Assembly: GCA_900540145.1 (NCBI GenBank)
Contig: UQEW01000045.1
Coordinates: 1-19,109 of the forward strand
Origin: an uncultured Eubacteriales bacterium
GTDB taxonomy: Bacteria; Bacillota; Clostridia; Peptostreptococcales; Anaerovoracaceae
Direction: 5' to 3'
Length of the DNA stretch: 19,109 nt
Shown: positions 7,960 to 14,018 of the stretch, piece after piece
Layout: each line of letters starts with the position of its first letter
How positions within the stretch are numbered: the stretch's first letter is position 1
Notes under the pieces: generated by a model
Database searches by the model: none
Told to the model about the DNA's origin: nothing
What the model saw: only the letters and a program-made list of their open reading frames with translations
Made by a program: the position numbers and the translations under genes

Positions 7960-8306
7960 TTCTGCTTTTCCTCCAGTTTCATCATTTCCTCTCCCCAATC
8001 GCTCAACGTCTCCAATATGGGCATCAGCTTGTCAGCAACAGCAGTTGAAGAATATTCCACCCTTACAGGCACTTCCAAGTACTCTTTTCTTTCTACAAGT
8101 CCCTTTTCTTCCAGTTCTCTCAGAGATGAAGCGAGAACTGTGTTGGAAATGCCGTCCATCTGCTTTCGCAATTCATTATATCTCATAGTTCCTTTGTTAT
8201 TAAGGGTGCATATTATTTGCATCTTCCATTTACCGCCTATGATAGTCATCGCATAGTTGAGAGGACATTTATCAAGGCATGGACAGTCATAATGAGTTTC
8301 TATCAT
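7956..8306 (-). CDS. HxlR-family winged-helix transcriptional regulator
   Basis: This 116-residue DNA-binding protein consists almost entirely of the HxlR/MarR-like winged helix-turn-helix. The family core is clear: IGGKWKMQI (23-31), the recognition-helix region MRYNELRKQM and ISNTVLASSLRELEEKGLVER, then the wing. HxlR proteins act as dimers, often sense reactive electrophiles or redox state, and frequently control a divergent neighbour. Here Cys8, Cys10 and Cys14 cluster just before the core; the family usually has one Cys there. GGAGGGTGG precedes the ATG at 8306. The gene is divergent from the exporter at 8456, overlaps the ExoIII start, and has a palindrome (8340-8357) in its own upstream region. 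Likely targets are itself and the exporter. Confidence 0.9.
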   Translation of the reverse strand: MIETHYDCPCLDKCPLNYAMTIIGGKWKMQIICTLNNKGTMRYNELRKQMDGISNTVLASSLRELEEKGLVERKEYLEVPVRVEYSSTAVADKLMPILETLSDWGEEMMKLEEKQK

Positions 8307-8339
8307 GTTAAATCCACCCTCCCTTCAAATCCAGTGATA

Positions 8340-8357
8340 GGTAAGTTTTTCCTTACC
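8340..8357 (-). promoter_or_regulatory. Palindromic operator candidate upstream of the hxlR-type gene
   Basis: GGTAAG (8340-8345) and CTTACC (8352-8357) form a perfect 6-bp inverted repeat around a 6-nt centre. On the minus strand it lies between a weak -10 (TATCAC, 8334-8339) and a weak -35 (ATGACC, 8359-8364; 19-nt spacer). A protein bound there would cover the regulator gene's promoter, which suits autoregulation. The -10 and -35 assignments are uncertain; the palindrome is directly visible. Confidence 0.45.
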
Positions 8358-8378
8358 AGGTCATTATTTTTTGCGTTA

Positions 8379-8407
8379 TTGCAATGGATAACTAATGATA
8401 ATATAAT
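8379..8407 (+). promoter_or_regulatory. Sigma-A promoter of the LysE/ArgO-type exporter
   Basis: TTGCAA (8379-8384) and TATAAT (8402-8407) are separated by exactly 17 nt, giving a near-consensus housekeeping promoter. Transcription would begin near 8414, leaving a leader of about 40 nt with GGGAGG at 8444-8449. The promoter starts about 20 nt from the palindrome at 8340-8357, so the divergent regulator could affect both directions. Confidence 0.8.
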
Positions 8408-8455
8408 TATATCAGGTACTAAAAACGGAGTAAATATTTTTCTGGGAGGTTTCTT

Positions 8456-9073
8456 GTGGATATATATCTTCAAGGTCTGACTATGGGGCTGGCATACGTG
8501 GCTCCCATAGGTCTTCAAAATCTATTTGTCATAAACACTGCCCTTACTCAGCCAAGAAGCAGAGTTTATGCTACCGCTTTTATCGTCATATTCTTTGATG
8601 TTACTTTGGGGCTTGCATGTTTCTTCGGTATAGGAGCTGTAATGTCGGCTTCACCGCTGCTGGAAATGATAGTTCTGGCTATCGGCAGTTTGATAGTTAT
8701 TTGGATAGGGGTAGGTCTTGTTCGGTCTAAAGAAGAGTCTTTGGATAAGGGAAAGGATGTAAACATACCCATAGTGAAGGTTATAACCACGGCATGCGTG
8801 GTTACATGGTTTAATCCTCAAGCGCTCATAGACGGCAGTATGATGCTTGGAGCCTTCAGAGCCACTTTGCCTGAAGGAACCGATTTTTTCTTTGTCGGAG
8901 GTTTTGCTTCGGCATCGATAATATGGTTTTTAACTATTTCCACTGTCATATCGCTTTTCAGCGCTAAATTCACGCCGAAAACTTTGCGCATAATCAACAT
9001 CATCTGCGGCATAGTCGTGATTTTCTACGGATTAAAGCTGTTATGGAATTTCTTTAATTTAGTAATAATTTAG
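8456..9073 (+). CDS. LysE/ArgO-type amino acid exporter
   Basis: This 205-residue inner-membrane protein is of the LysE superfamily, which exports basic amino acids (lysine, arginine and sometimes ornithine or citrulline) by proton antiport. Six hydrophobic segments are visible near residues 4-26, 38-63, 66-88, 106-125, 142-168 and 176-200. The family motif PIGLQN (17-22) is in the first segment and the conserved Asn-Pro pair of NPQALID (120-126) in the fourth; both match the ArgO/LysE branch rather than RhtB. The start is GTG at 8456, with GGGAGG 6 nt upstream. The gene converges on the arginine deiminase genes and shares a terminator with them. Export of arginine or surplus ornithine is the natural guess; substrate and direction are not proven. 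Confidence 0.87.
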   Translation: MDIYLQGLTMGLAYVAPIGLQNLFVINTALTQPRSRVYATAFIVIFFDVTLGLACFFGIGAVMSASPLLEMIVLAIGSLIVIWIGVGLVRSKEESLDKGKDVNIPIVKVITTACVVTWFNPQALIDGSMMLGAFRATLPEGTDFFFVGGFASASIIWFLTISTVISLFSAKFTPKTLRIINIICGIVVIFYGLKLLWNFFNLVII

Positions 9074-9077
9074 TAAT
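9056..9077 (+). repeat. Tandem 11-bp repeat over the exporter stop codon
   Basis: AATTTAGTAAT occurs twice head to tail (9056-9066 and 9067-9077). The first copy encodes the last residues of the exporter, and the second, read in a shifted phase, supplies the TAG stop. It looks like a recent slippage duplication; I see no regulatory role. Confidence 0.7.
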
Positions 9078-9090
9078 AATATAGCTCAAA

Positions 9091-9147
9091 AAACAATGCA
9101 GCCCTTCCTATAGCGGTTTCCATGCTACAGAGAGGGCTGTCTTGTTT
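9091..9147. terminator. Terminator shared by the exporter and arginine deiminase genes
   Basis: A long interrupted stem is built from AAACAA/TTGTTT at the base (9091-9096, 9142-9147), CAGCCCT/AGGGCTG (9099-9105, 9133-9139) and CTATAGC/GCTACAG (9108-9114, 9124-9130) around a 9-nt loop. The inner stem has one A-C mismatch in the plus-strand RNA that becomes a G-U pair in the minus-strand RNA, and the minus strand ends in six T. Its main job is therefore probably ending the arc transcript, with some effect on the exporter transcript. Confidence 0.75.
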
Positions 9148-9160
9148 ATTTGGAATCACT

Positions 9161-10102
9161 TTATGCAAATGTAATTACTGTTCCCGTCTTGCCTTCAAGC
9201 GCATCTATAGCCTTATCCAAAGAAGTAATAATTGCCTTCTTTTCCGGATTGGCTTTTACAAATTTCATGGCTGCCTGAACTTTAGGAAGCATGCTGCCGG
9301 GAGCAAATTGACCGTCTTGGCAATGTTTTTCTGCTTCGGCATAAGTCATGTGAGCAAGATCCTCCTGATTTGGCTTGTTAAAGTTAACAGCCACCTTTTC
9401 CACCTCAGTCAATATCATCAGAGCGTCTGCTTCGATTTCCTCTGCCAGAAGCTCTGCCGCAAAGTCTTTATCTATTACGGCAGCTACTCCCTCCAAAGAG
9501 CCGTCTTCCTTTTCTATTACAGGTATTCCGCCGCCACCGCAAGTGATGACGATAGTAGTATCCCACAATTTTCTTACAGAATCTATTTCTACTATCTTCT
9601 TAGGTATAGGAGAAGCAACGACTCTTCTCCAACCTCTTCCGGCGTCTTCTTTTACAGAATATCCCTTTTCTTCAACCAAGGCTTTTGCTTCTTCCTCTGA
9701 ATAGAAAGGTCCTATAGGTTTCGTCGGATTTTTGAAGCCGGGATCGTCTTTGTCTACTACTATCTGGGTAGCAAGGGTAACTACCGGGATATTTTTTTCT
9801 CTTTTCTTAAGAGCAAATCTCAAAGCTTGCTGAAGATGATATCCTATATATCCTTGAGACATAGCGCCGCAAACATCAAATGGCATTGCAGGGGTTACGT
9901 CTTTTGCAGTTTCTGAAGCCAGAAGAATTCTTCCTACTTGAGGGCCGTTGCCATGTACGACCGCCAGTTCATATCCTCTTTTGCTTATCTCAGCAATATG
10001 CTCGCAAGTCTTCTTGACTACTTCCAATTGAGCTTCTGCAGTAGCAGGTCCATTTCCTGATTGAAGCGCGTTTCCGCCTAATGCAACAACGATTTTCTGC
10101 AT
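9161..10102 (-). CDS. arcC: Carbamate kinase
   Basis: This 313-residue cytoplasmic kinase transfers phosphate from carbamoyl phosphate to ADP, giving ATP, ammonia and CO2. It is the energy-yielding step of the arginine deiminase pathway. The amino acid kinase fold is complete: VALGGNAL (6-13), HGNGPQVG (50-57), KPIGPFY with Lys128, the phosphate loop CGGGGIP (188-194), and IDKDFAAELLA with Lys212. The length is typical. The ATG at 10102 follows AAGGAGA at about 10 nt. It lies 45 nt after arcA on the same strand and is the last gene before the shared terminator, so it should be the distal gene of an arcB-arcA-arcC transcript. Confidence 0.96.
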   Translation of the reverse strand: MQKIVVALGGNALQSGNGPATAEAQLEVVKKTCEHIAEISKRGYELAVVHGNGPQVGRILLASETAKDVTPAMPFDVCGAMSQGYIGYHLQQALRFALKKREKNIPVVTLATQIVVDKDDPGFKNPTKPIGPFYSEEEAKALVEEKGYSVKEDAGRGWRRVVASPIPKKIVEIDSVRKLWDTTIVITCGGGGIPVIEKEDGSLEGVAAVIDKDFAAELLAEEIEADALMILTEVEKVAVNFNKPNQEDLAHMTYAEAEKHCQDGQFAPGSMLPKVQAAMKFVKANPEKKAIITSLDKAIDALEGKTGTVITFA

Positions 10103-10147
10103 AATCTTACTTCTCCTTAATAATATTTTTGTTTAAGCAATAACTGT

Positions 10148-11371
10148 TTATAAATCGTCTCTGTTAACAGGACAAGACATACACCTTGGGCCGCCTCTTC
10201 CTCTTGAAAGTTCTGATGATGGCATTGTTAAAACTTTTATGCCTTTCTTCTCCATTAATTCATTGGAAACATAATTTCTTTCATAAGTCACAACAGTTCC
10301 CGGAGCTATGCAAAGGGTATTGGAACCGTCATTCCACTGCTCCCTCTGGGCCGCCGTCATGTCTCCTCCTCCGCATCTTATCAGATCGACAGAAGGGAGT
10401 TTTAATTCTTTAGCCAACACCTTTTTTAATTCATCCTTGATCAATTCAAATTCCAGTTCTCCGTTCTTTCCCAGCGTTATATCATATACGCTGAGCGGTC
10501 CTTCAATTTCGGGATGAATAGTGAATTTATCGTAATCTACCATCGTGAACACCGTGTCCAGATGCATGAATGCTCTCGTCTTTGGAATATCAAAAACTAA
10601 TATTTTCTTAAAATCAGAATTTGGTAGAATGTTCTTGGCAAATCTTTCGATTCCATCTATCGTTGTTCTCTGGGAGTAACCTATAGCTACTACATCTTTA
10701 GACAATACCAGAACATCTCCGCCCTCTATGGAATAATCTTCGTAAATATCATACCAGAGTTTATTTTCCTCTGAAGCAAAGTCCCGATCATATTTAAACA
10801 TATATTTTAAAAACAAAGCTTCACGTCTTCTTGCAGGAGTGCTCATATGGTGCAGGTTGAGTCCGTTTCCTACACATGCTCCCGGATCTCTTGTAAAATA
10901 CAAGTTCGGCATAGGGTCCGAAACAAACGGATAATCATTTTCAATAAGATCGTAAAGAGATGTTATATGGTCGTGCTGACGGAGGTCTGTCTTTTTTACT
11001 CCTGCTATCAGCTTTGAAACCATCTGTACAGGTTCCATTGACATGAGAAATTCTATTATGGATTCTCTGAGTCCTTGTGCTTTAACATCGCTTAAATCTA
11101 AAAATTCGTTAATAAACTGGAGCCTCACCTCATCATCGGCAATAGCTTTAGCGGTCTCATCCACATAATATATTACTTCCGCCCCGTTTTCCTCCAGTAT
11201 TCTCACAAATATATCATGTTCTTCTTGTGCTATTTTAAGAAAAGGTATGTCGTCAAACAGAAGTCTTTCCATAGTGGTAGGAGTCAGAGCTTCAAGCTCC
11301 AGTCCAGGCCTGTGAAGCAGCACTTTATTTAACTTACCTATTTCCGAAAAATTGTGGATTCCTGGATACAT
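10148..11371 (-). CDS. arcA: Arginine deiminase
   Basis: This 407-residue cytoplasmic enzyme hydrolyses L-arginine to L-citrulline and ammonia, the first step of the pathway. The guanidine-modifying fold is intact. The nucleophile is Cys397 in GGPRCMSCP, with His270 and Asp272 in MHLDTVFT, Glu216 in EGGDVL and Asp162 in FTRDPGA. The substrate-gripping CGGGDMT (333-339) and the C-terminal MPSSELSRGRGG are as in other bacterial ADIs, and the length fits. The ATG at 11371 follows AAAGGAGGA at about 11 nt. It lies 108 nt after arcB; that gap holds a strong RNA hairpin (11420-11460). In most arc clusters arcA comes first, but here it is second. Confidence 0.97.
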   Translation of the reverse strand: MYPGIHNFSEIGKLNKVLLHRPGLELEALTPTTMERLLFDDIPFLKIAQEEHDIFVRILEENGAEVIYYVDETAKAIADDEVRLQFINEFLDLSDVKAQGLRESIIEFLMSMEPVQMVSKLIAGVKKTDLRQHDHITSLYDLIENDYPFVSDPMPNLYFTRDPGACVGNGLNLHHMSTPARRREALFLKYMFKYDRDFASEENKLWYDIYEDYSIEGGDVLVLSKDVVAIGYSQRTTIDGIERFAKNILPNSDFKKILVFDIPKTRAFMHLDTVFTMVDYDKFTIHPEIEGPLSVYDITLGKNGELEFELIKDELKKVLAKELKLPSVDLIRCGGGDMTAAQREQWNDGSNTLCIAPGTVVTYERNYVSNELMEKKGIKVLTMPSSELSRGRGGPRCMSCPVNRDDL

Positions 11372-11419
11372 AATCCGTATATCCTCCTTTCATGAAACGA
11401 ACACTTAAATTATCATTCC

Positions 11420-11460
11420 GGCAGAGAAAGAAACCAATGCGTTCGGTTTCCTCCTCCGCC
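11420..11460 (-). other. 16-bp RNA hairpin between arcB and arcA
   Basis: In the minus-strand RNA, the arms encoded by 11445-11460 and 11420-11435 pair over 16 of 16 positions, 13 Watson-Crick and 3 G-U, around a 9-nt loop (11436-11444). In plus-strand RNA the three G-U pairs would be C-A mismatches, so the fold belongs to the arc mRNA. No U-run follows, so it is unlikely to be a simple terminator. A processing or stability element setting the arcB to arcA/arcC ratio is a reasonable inference. It begins 19 nt after the arcB stop. Confidence 0.75.
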
Positions 11461-11479
11461 TTCACTTTTTATGTCTTCG

Positions 11480-12475
11480 TTAGCCTATTGTAGCTACAAT
11501 TACCGCCTTTATAGTGTGCATTCTGTTCTCTGCTTCGTCAAATACTTTTGAATGTCTTGACTTGAACACATCATCAGTAACCTCACGAATATCGTATCCC
11601 AGTTCTTTCTGGCTCTGTGCCATGGTAGTTTCAAAGTCATGGAATGAAGGCAGGCAGTGCATGAAAATAACATCATCATTTTCTGTAGCATCCAGCATTT
11701 CCTTAGTTACTCTAAACGGAGTCAGCATTCTGACTCTTTCAGGTATCTGATCTTCTTCGCCCATGGAAGCCCAGATGTCAGTGTAGATAACGTCTGCGCC
11801 TTTTAGGCAAGCAGCATCTGAACTGATCTCAATAACAGCACCTGTATCTTTTGCAACTTCTCTTGCTCTTTCAACTACTGAAGAGTCCACCTGAGCAGCC
11901 AGTTCCTCCGGTCCGTAAGCAACGAAGTGCATTCCCATCTTGGCGCATCCATACATCCATGCATAAGCCATATTGTTTCTAACATCGCCTACGAATACGA
12001 CTTTTACTCTCTTCAGAGGCTTTGCTACATGCTCTTCTATAGTAAGCAGGTCTGCCAGGATCTGAGTAGGATGGTCAACATCCGTAAGTCCGTTCCATAC
12101 AGGAACTCCGGCATACTTAGCTAAGTCTTCAACGACTTTTTGCTCATATCCTCTGTACTCGATACCATCATAGAATCTTCCGAGAACCTTAGCTGTATCT
12201 TCCAGGGATTCCTTCTTGCCCATCTGGGAACTCTTGCTGTCTAAGAATGTAACGTGAGCGCCTTCTTCTAAAGCTGCTACTTCAAAAGCGCATCTGGTTC
12301 TTGTTGAAGTTTTTTCAAACAGCAGGCATATGTTTTTGCCAGCCAATACGTTGTTATAGATGCCCGCTCTCTTCTTTGCCTTTAAGTCATGAGCCAGGTC
12401 AAGCATGTATCTGATTTCCTCCGGTGTAAAATCCATCAATGTCAGAAAGCTTCTGCCTTTTAAATTTACTGCCAT
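11480..12475 (-). CDS. arcB: Ornithine carbamoyltransferase, catabolic
   Basis: This 331-residue cytoplasmic transferase converts citrulline and phosphate to ornithine and carbamoyl phosphate when running in the catabolic direction. The carbamoyl phosphate motif STRTR (57-61), HPTQ (135-138), the ornithine loop DIWASMGEE (233-241) and HCLPSF (273-278) are all present; Ser replaces the more usual Ala in HCLPAF. The start is the ATG at 12475, preceded by AAAGGAG at about 8 nt; an ATG six codons earlier would put that site inside the gene. The catabolic role is inferred from arcA and arcC downstream, since the sequence alone does not separate ArcB from ArgF. A terminator at 12719 isolates it from upstream genes, so its promoter should lie in 12494-12718. 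Confidence 0.95.
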   Translation of the reverse strand: MAVNLKGRSFLTLMDFTPEEIRYMLDLAHDLKAKKRAGIYNNVLAGKNICLLFEKTSTRTRCAFEVAALEEGAHVTFLDSKSSQMGKKESLEDTAKVLGRFYDGIEYRGYEQKVVEDLAKYAGVPVWNGLTDVDHPTQILADLLTIEEHVAKPLKRVKVVFVGDVRNNMAYAWMYGCAKMGMHFVAYGPEELAAQVDSSVVERAREVAKDTGAVIEISSDAACLKGADVIYTDIWASMGEEDQIPERVRMLTPFRVTKEMLDATENDDVIFMHCLPSFHDFETTMAQSQKELGYDIREVTDDVFKSRHSKVFDEAENRMHTIKAVIVATIG

Positions 12476-12493
12476 TTCTTTTCTCCTTTTCAT

Positions 12494-12718
12494 AAATATA
12501 ATTTCATTTGCATTAGTGATATGAATATCTACATAAAATTGTACTTTTATACCAGGCGGATGAAAAGTACCAGCATGTGTTATTTTTTATGTGCCAGTAT
12601 ATTCCTCCATGCCATATTATTTCCTGAACTGCTCCTATATATGCACTGAATTATTTAGAATATTTTGAGACTTTTTTCTAAATTCAATATCGCCCGGCCT
12701 TGACTGTAAATAAAAAAA
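12494..12718 (-). promoter_or_regulatory. arcB upstream control region with inverted and direct repeats
   Basis: This AT-rich, gene-free stretch lies between arcB and the terminator at 12719. GTACTTTT (12541-12548) and AAAAGTAC (12563-12570) form a perfect 8-bp inverted repeat. Read on the minus strand, the motif CTGGYAY occurs three times, with its forward-strand complement at 12549-12556, 12567-12574 and 12591-12598; two copies overlap the inverted repeat. GATAT/ATATC (12518-12529) is a further small palindrome. I find no convincing -35/-10 pair and no complete ArgR box. The repeats are visible; their use as operators for an arginine or anaerobic regulator is inference. Confidence 0.45.
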
Positions 12719-12738
12719 CGGGGATAAGCAAATCCCCG
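12712..12738 (-). terminator. Intrinsic terminator after the NimA-like gene
   Basis: In the minus strand, CGGGGAT pairs with ATCCCCG (12719-12725 with 12732-12738) around a 6-nt loop, followed by seven T (12712-12718 read on the minus strand). It lies 70 nt past the NimA-like stop and separates that transcript from arcB. The 70 nt in between hold nothing else I can name. Confidence 0.88.
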
Positions 12739-12808
12739 AATCTTCTTCGCACGTTAAAGTGTTTTAAAAACAGCTTTTATATGCTCGTATTAAATTTTAT
12801 GTGGCACT

Positions 12809-13300
12809 TTATCTGGCGTTGGTCAGTTCTATGGCTTCTTTGCCTGTCACATGTTCTATGGCTATAGCTACTATCTCAGCCTGCGGTCCATCGCTGTCCA
12901 TAACAGAATCAAACCTGTCCATATCTGCTCTGCAAAATTTTTCTGCCAACAATTTAAAAGCTTTAAGTCTTTCATCTTTGTCCTCTACGATGTAAGCTTT
13001 TCCGAACCCCTGGGCGCTTTTAAAATAAGTAGTATATTCGGCAGAAATCACATCATCTTTGCCCACCACGCTAAAAGAAACTTTAGGTTCTTTTCTTATT
13101 GCATCTATCTTATGCCCTGCTCTGGCAGAATGGAAATATATTTTTTCCCCTTCTTTGTCCAAAGCATGGCTTATAGGAAAAGTGTAAGGGTAACCTTCAT
13201 CGCCTATAACACCTATGATTGCACAAGTAGCGTTGTCTATCAACGCGATGGTTTCTTCAAGTGGTAAGAGTTGTTTCTTTCTCCGCATTTCTCTAAACAT
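12809..13300 (-). CDS. Pyridoxamine 5'-phosphate oxidase-fold flavoprotein, NimA-like
   Basis: This 163-residue protein has the split-barrel flavin-binding fold. The opening MFREMRRKKQ, then GDEGYPYTFPISHALD and IYFHSARAGHKID (54-66), are characteristic of the NimA/Nim-like group rather than true PdxH, which is longer. These proteins are probably FMN- or F420-type reductases; some NimA members reduce nitroimidazoles, but most have no assigned substrate. The ATG at 13300 follows CAGGTG closely. A promoter (13351-13379) lies directly upstream, and a 10-bp inverted repeat (13309-13318/13366-13375) brackets the leader with one arm at the ribosome binding site. It is followed by its own terminator at 12712-12738. 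Nitroimidazole resistance should not be assumed. Confidence 0.85.
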   Translation of the reverse strand: MFREMRRKKQLLPLEETIALIDNATCAIIGVIGDEGYPYTFPISHALDKEGEKIYFHSARAGHKIDAIRKEPKVSFSVVGKDDVISAEYTTYFKSAQGFGKAYIVEDKDERLKAFKLLAEKFCRADMDRFDSVMDSDGPQAEIVAIAIEHVTGKEAIELTNAR

Positions 13301-13308
13301 ATGAGCAC

Positions 13309-13375
13309 CTGCCTCGCCTTTTGAATTTTCTCTATTGAGATTTCGCCTTTATTATAAATCAAACAGGCGAGGCAG
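13309..13375 (-). repeat. 10-bp inverted repeat bracketing the NimA-like leader
   Basis: CTGCCTCGCC (13309-13318) and GGCGAGGCAG (13366-13375) are perfect complements separated by 47 nt. One arm lies in the promoter spacer and touches the -35 of the NimA-like gene; the other ends next to its ribosome binding site. In RNA reading through from the DUF305 gene the two arms could fold together, but RNA started at the local promoter would lack the first arm. Confidence 0.7.
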
Positions 13376-13379
13376 TCTA
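13351..13379 (-). promoter_or_regulatory. Sigma-A promoter of the NimA-like gene
   Basis: On the minus strand, TAGACT (13374-13379) and a perfect TATAAT (13351-13356) are 17 nt apart. Initiation near 13344 would give a leader of about 44 nt. The -10 is consensus and the -35 matches TTGACA at four of six positions. Confidence 0.65.
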
Positions 13380-13386
13380 TATATTT

Positions 13387-13977
13387 TTAGCAGGATTTCA
13401 TACACTTACAGTCAAGGCAGTCTGCTATGCATTTCATCTCCTCGATGGCTTTTTCTGTTGCGTTGATTATAGAGTTTAAGACAGGTTTTAGCTCATCACA
13501 TATACAGTAACACATGGCCGTTTTTGCCATCATCAATCCGGCCCTCTGCTGCGGCAGCATCTGTCTGATAAAATTGCATTCTATACTATTGTCTATATAA
13601 GCACAGTCGATATCTTGCATCATCGTCTTTATGATGCGATTCACTCTGCATTTATATTCGCACAAATCCGTGCAGCAATTGGTCACATTTCTGCAGCAGC
13701 GCTGAACTTTTCGCAGACAATCTATACCGGCAGTCTGCTCAGCTACGATATTCTGAGCCAAACGGGCTAAATCTTCATTATCAGTATATTTTAAAAGATT
13801 TTCTGACATTTCTATAGCCGCTCTATGATGTGGTATCATCTGTCTGATAAAATTCCCGGAAATACTGTCATCCATTTCAGCTGCACACATGCCGCAAAGC
13901 ATTTCCTTCAAAATGCAGCAGGCATTTTGCATATATTCTCTTGTCCTGCAATTCATTTGCTCATTTCTATTCATCAT
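13387..13977 (-). CDS. Cysteine-rich protein with two DUF305 modules
   Basis: This 196-residue protein has no signal peptide or membrane segment. Two related blocks are visible: residues 36-58 with FIRQMIPHHRAA and residues 129-151 with FIRQMLPQQRAG, both introduced by D-[DN]-S-I. This is the DUF305 core repeated; the His-His pair of the first copy is Gln-Gln in the second. It holds 22 cysteines (11 percent), at 10, 20, 21, 28, 31, 87, 94, 95, 101, 102, 106, 110, 125, 134, 156, 158, 160, 183, 187, 190, 192 and 196, including four CC or CxC groups and a Cys-dense tail. Some DUF305 proteins bind copper, which suggests metal binding or storage; a disulfide-linked spore or coat protein is the alternative. 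Two ATGs adjoin (13977, 13974): AGGAGG lies 4 nt before the first and 7 nt before the second, so 13974 may be the true start. Confidence 0.8.
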   Translation of the reverse strand: MMNRNEQMNCRTREYMQNACCILKEMLCGMCAAEMDDSISGNFIRQMIPHHRAAIEMSENLLKYTDNEDLARLAQNIVAEQTAGIDCLRKVQRCCRNVTNCCTDLCEYKCRVNRIIKTMMQDIDCAYIDNSIECNFIRQMLPQQRAGLMMAKTAMCYCICDELKPVLNSIINATEKAIEEMKCIADCLDCKCMKSC

Positions 13978-13978
13978 A

Positions 13979-14014
13979 AAACCTCCTCTGATAAGATATG
14001 TCAGAAGGAGGTTT
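13979..14014 (-). promoter_or_regulatory. Hairpin masking the DUF305 gene's ribosome binding site
   Basis: On the minus strand, AAACCTCCT (14006-14014) pairs with AGGAGGTTT (13979-13987), and TCAG/CTGA (13988-13991 with 14001-14004) extends the stem past one unpaired base, around a 9-nt loop. The downstream arm contains the AGGAGG used by the DUF305 gene, so the stem would hide it. It begins 4 nt after the lipase stop and is followed by only four U, so it may act as a weak terminator, a translation switch, or both. Confidence 0.7.
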
Positions 14015-14018
14015 CAAG

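Noticed and set aside
7699..8256. Plus-strand open frame across ExoIII and HxlR-type genes
   Set aside because: Both opposite-strand genes have complete family motifs; this frame is their reverse reading.
9056..9077. Tandem repeat as an attachment site or CRISPR-like array
   Set aside because: There are only two copies, with no spacers and no mobile gene nearby; simple slippage explains it.
12541..12598. TGGYAY elements upstream of arcB as sigma-54 promoters
   Set aside because: None of the three has GC at the required -12 spacing, unlike the full match at 18740-18755.
12644..12662. Possible ArgR box (TGAAT half-site)
   Set aside because: Only one half fits the ARG-box pattern and the other half is wrong, so I cannot support it.
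12809..13300. Naming the NimA-like gene as nitroimidazole resistance or as pdxH
   Set aside because: It is too short for PdxH, and fold membership alone does not show nitroimidazole reduction.
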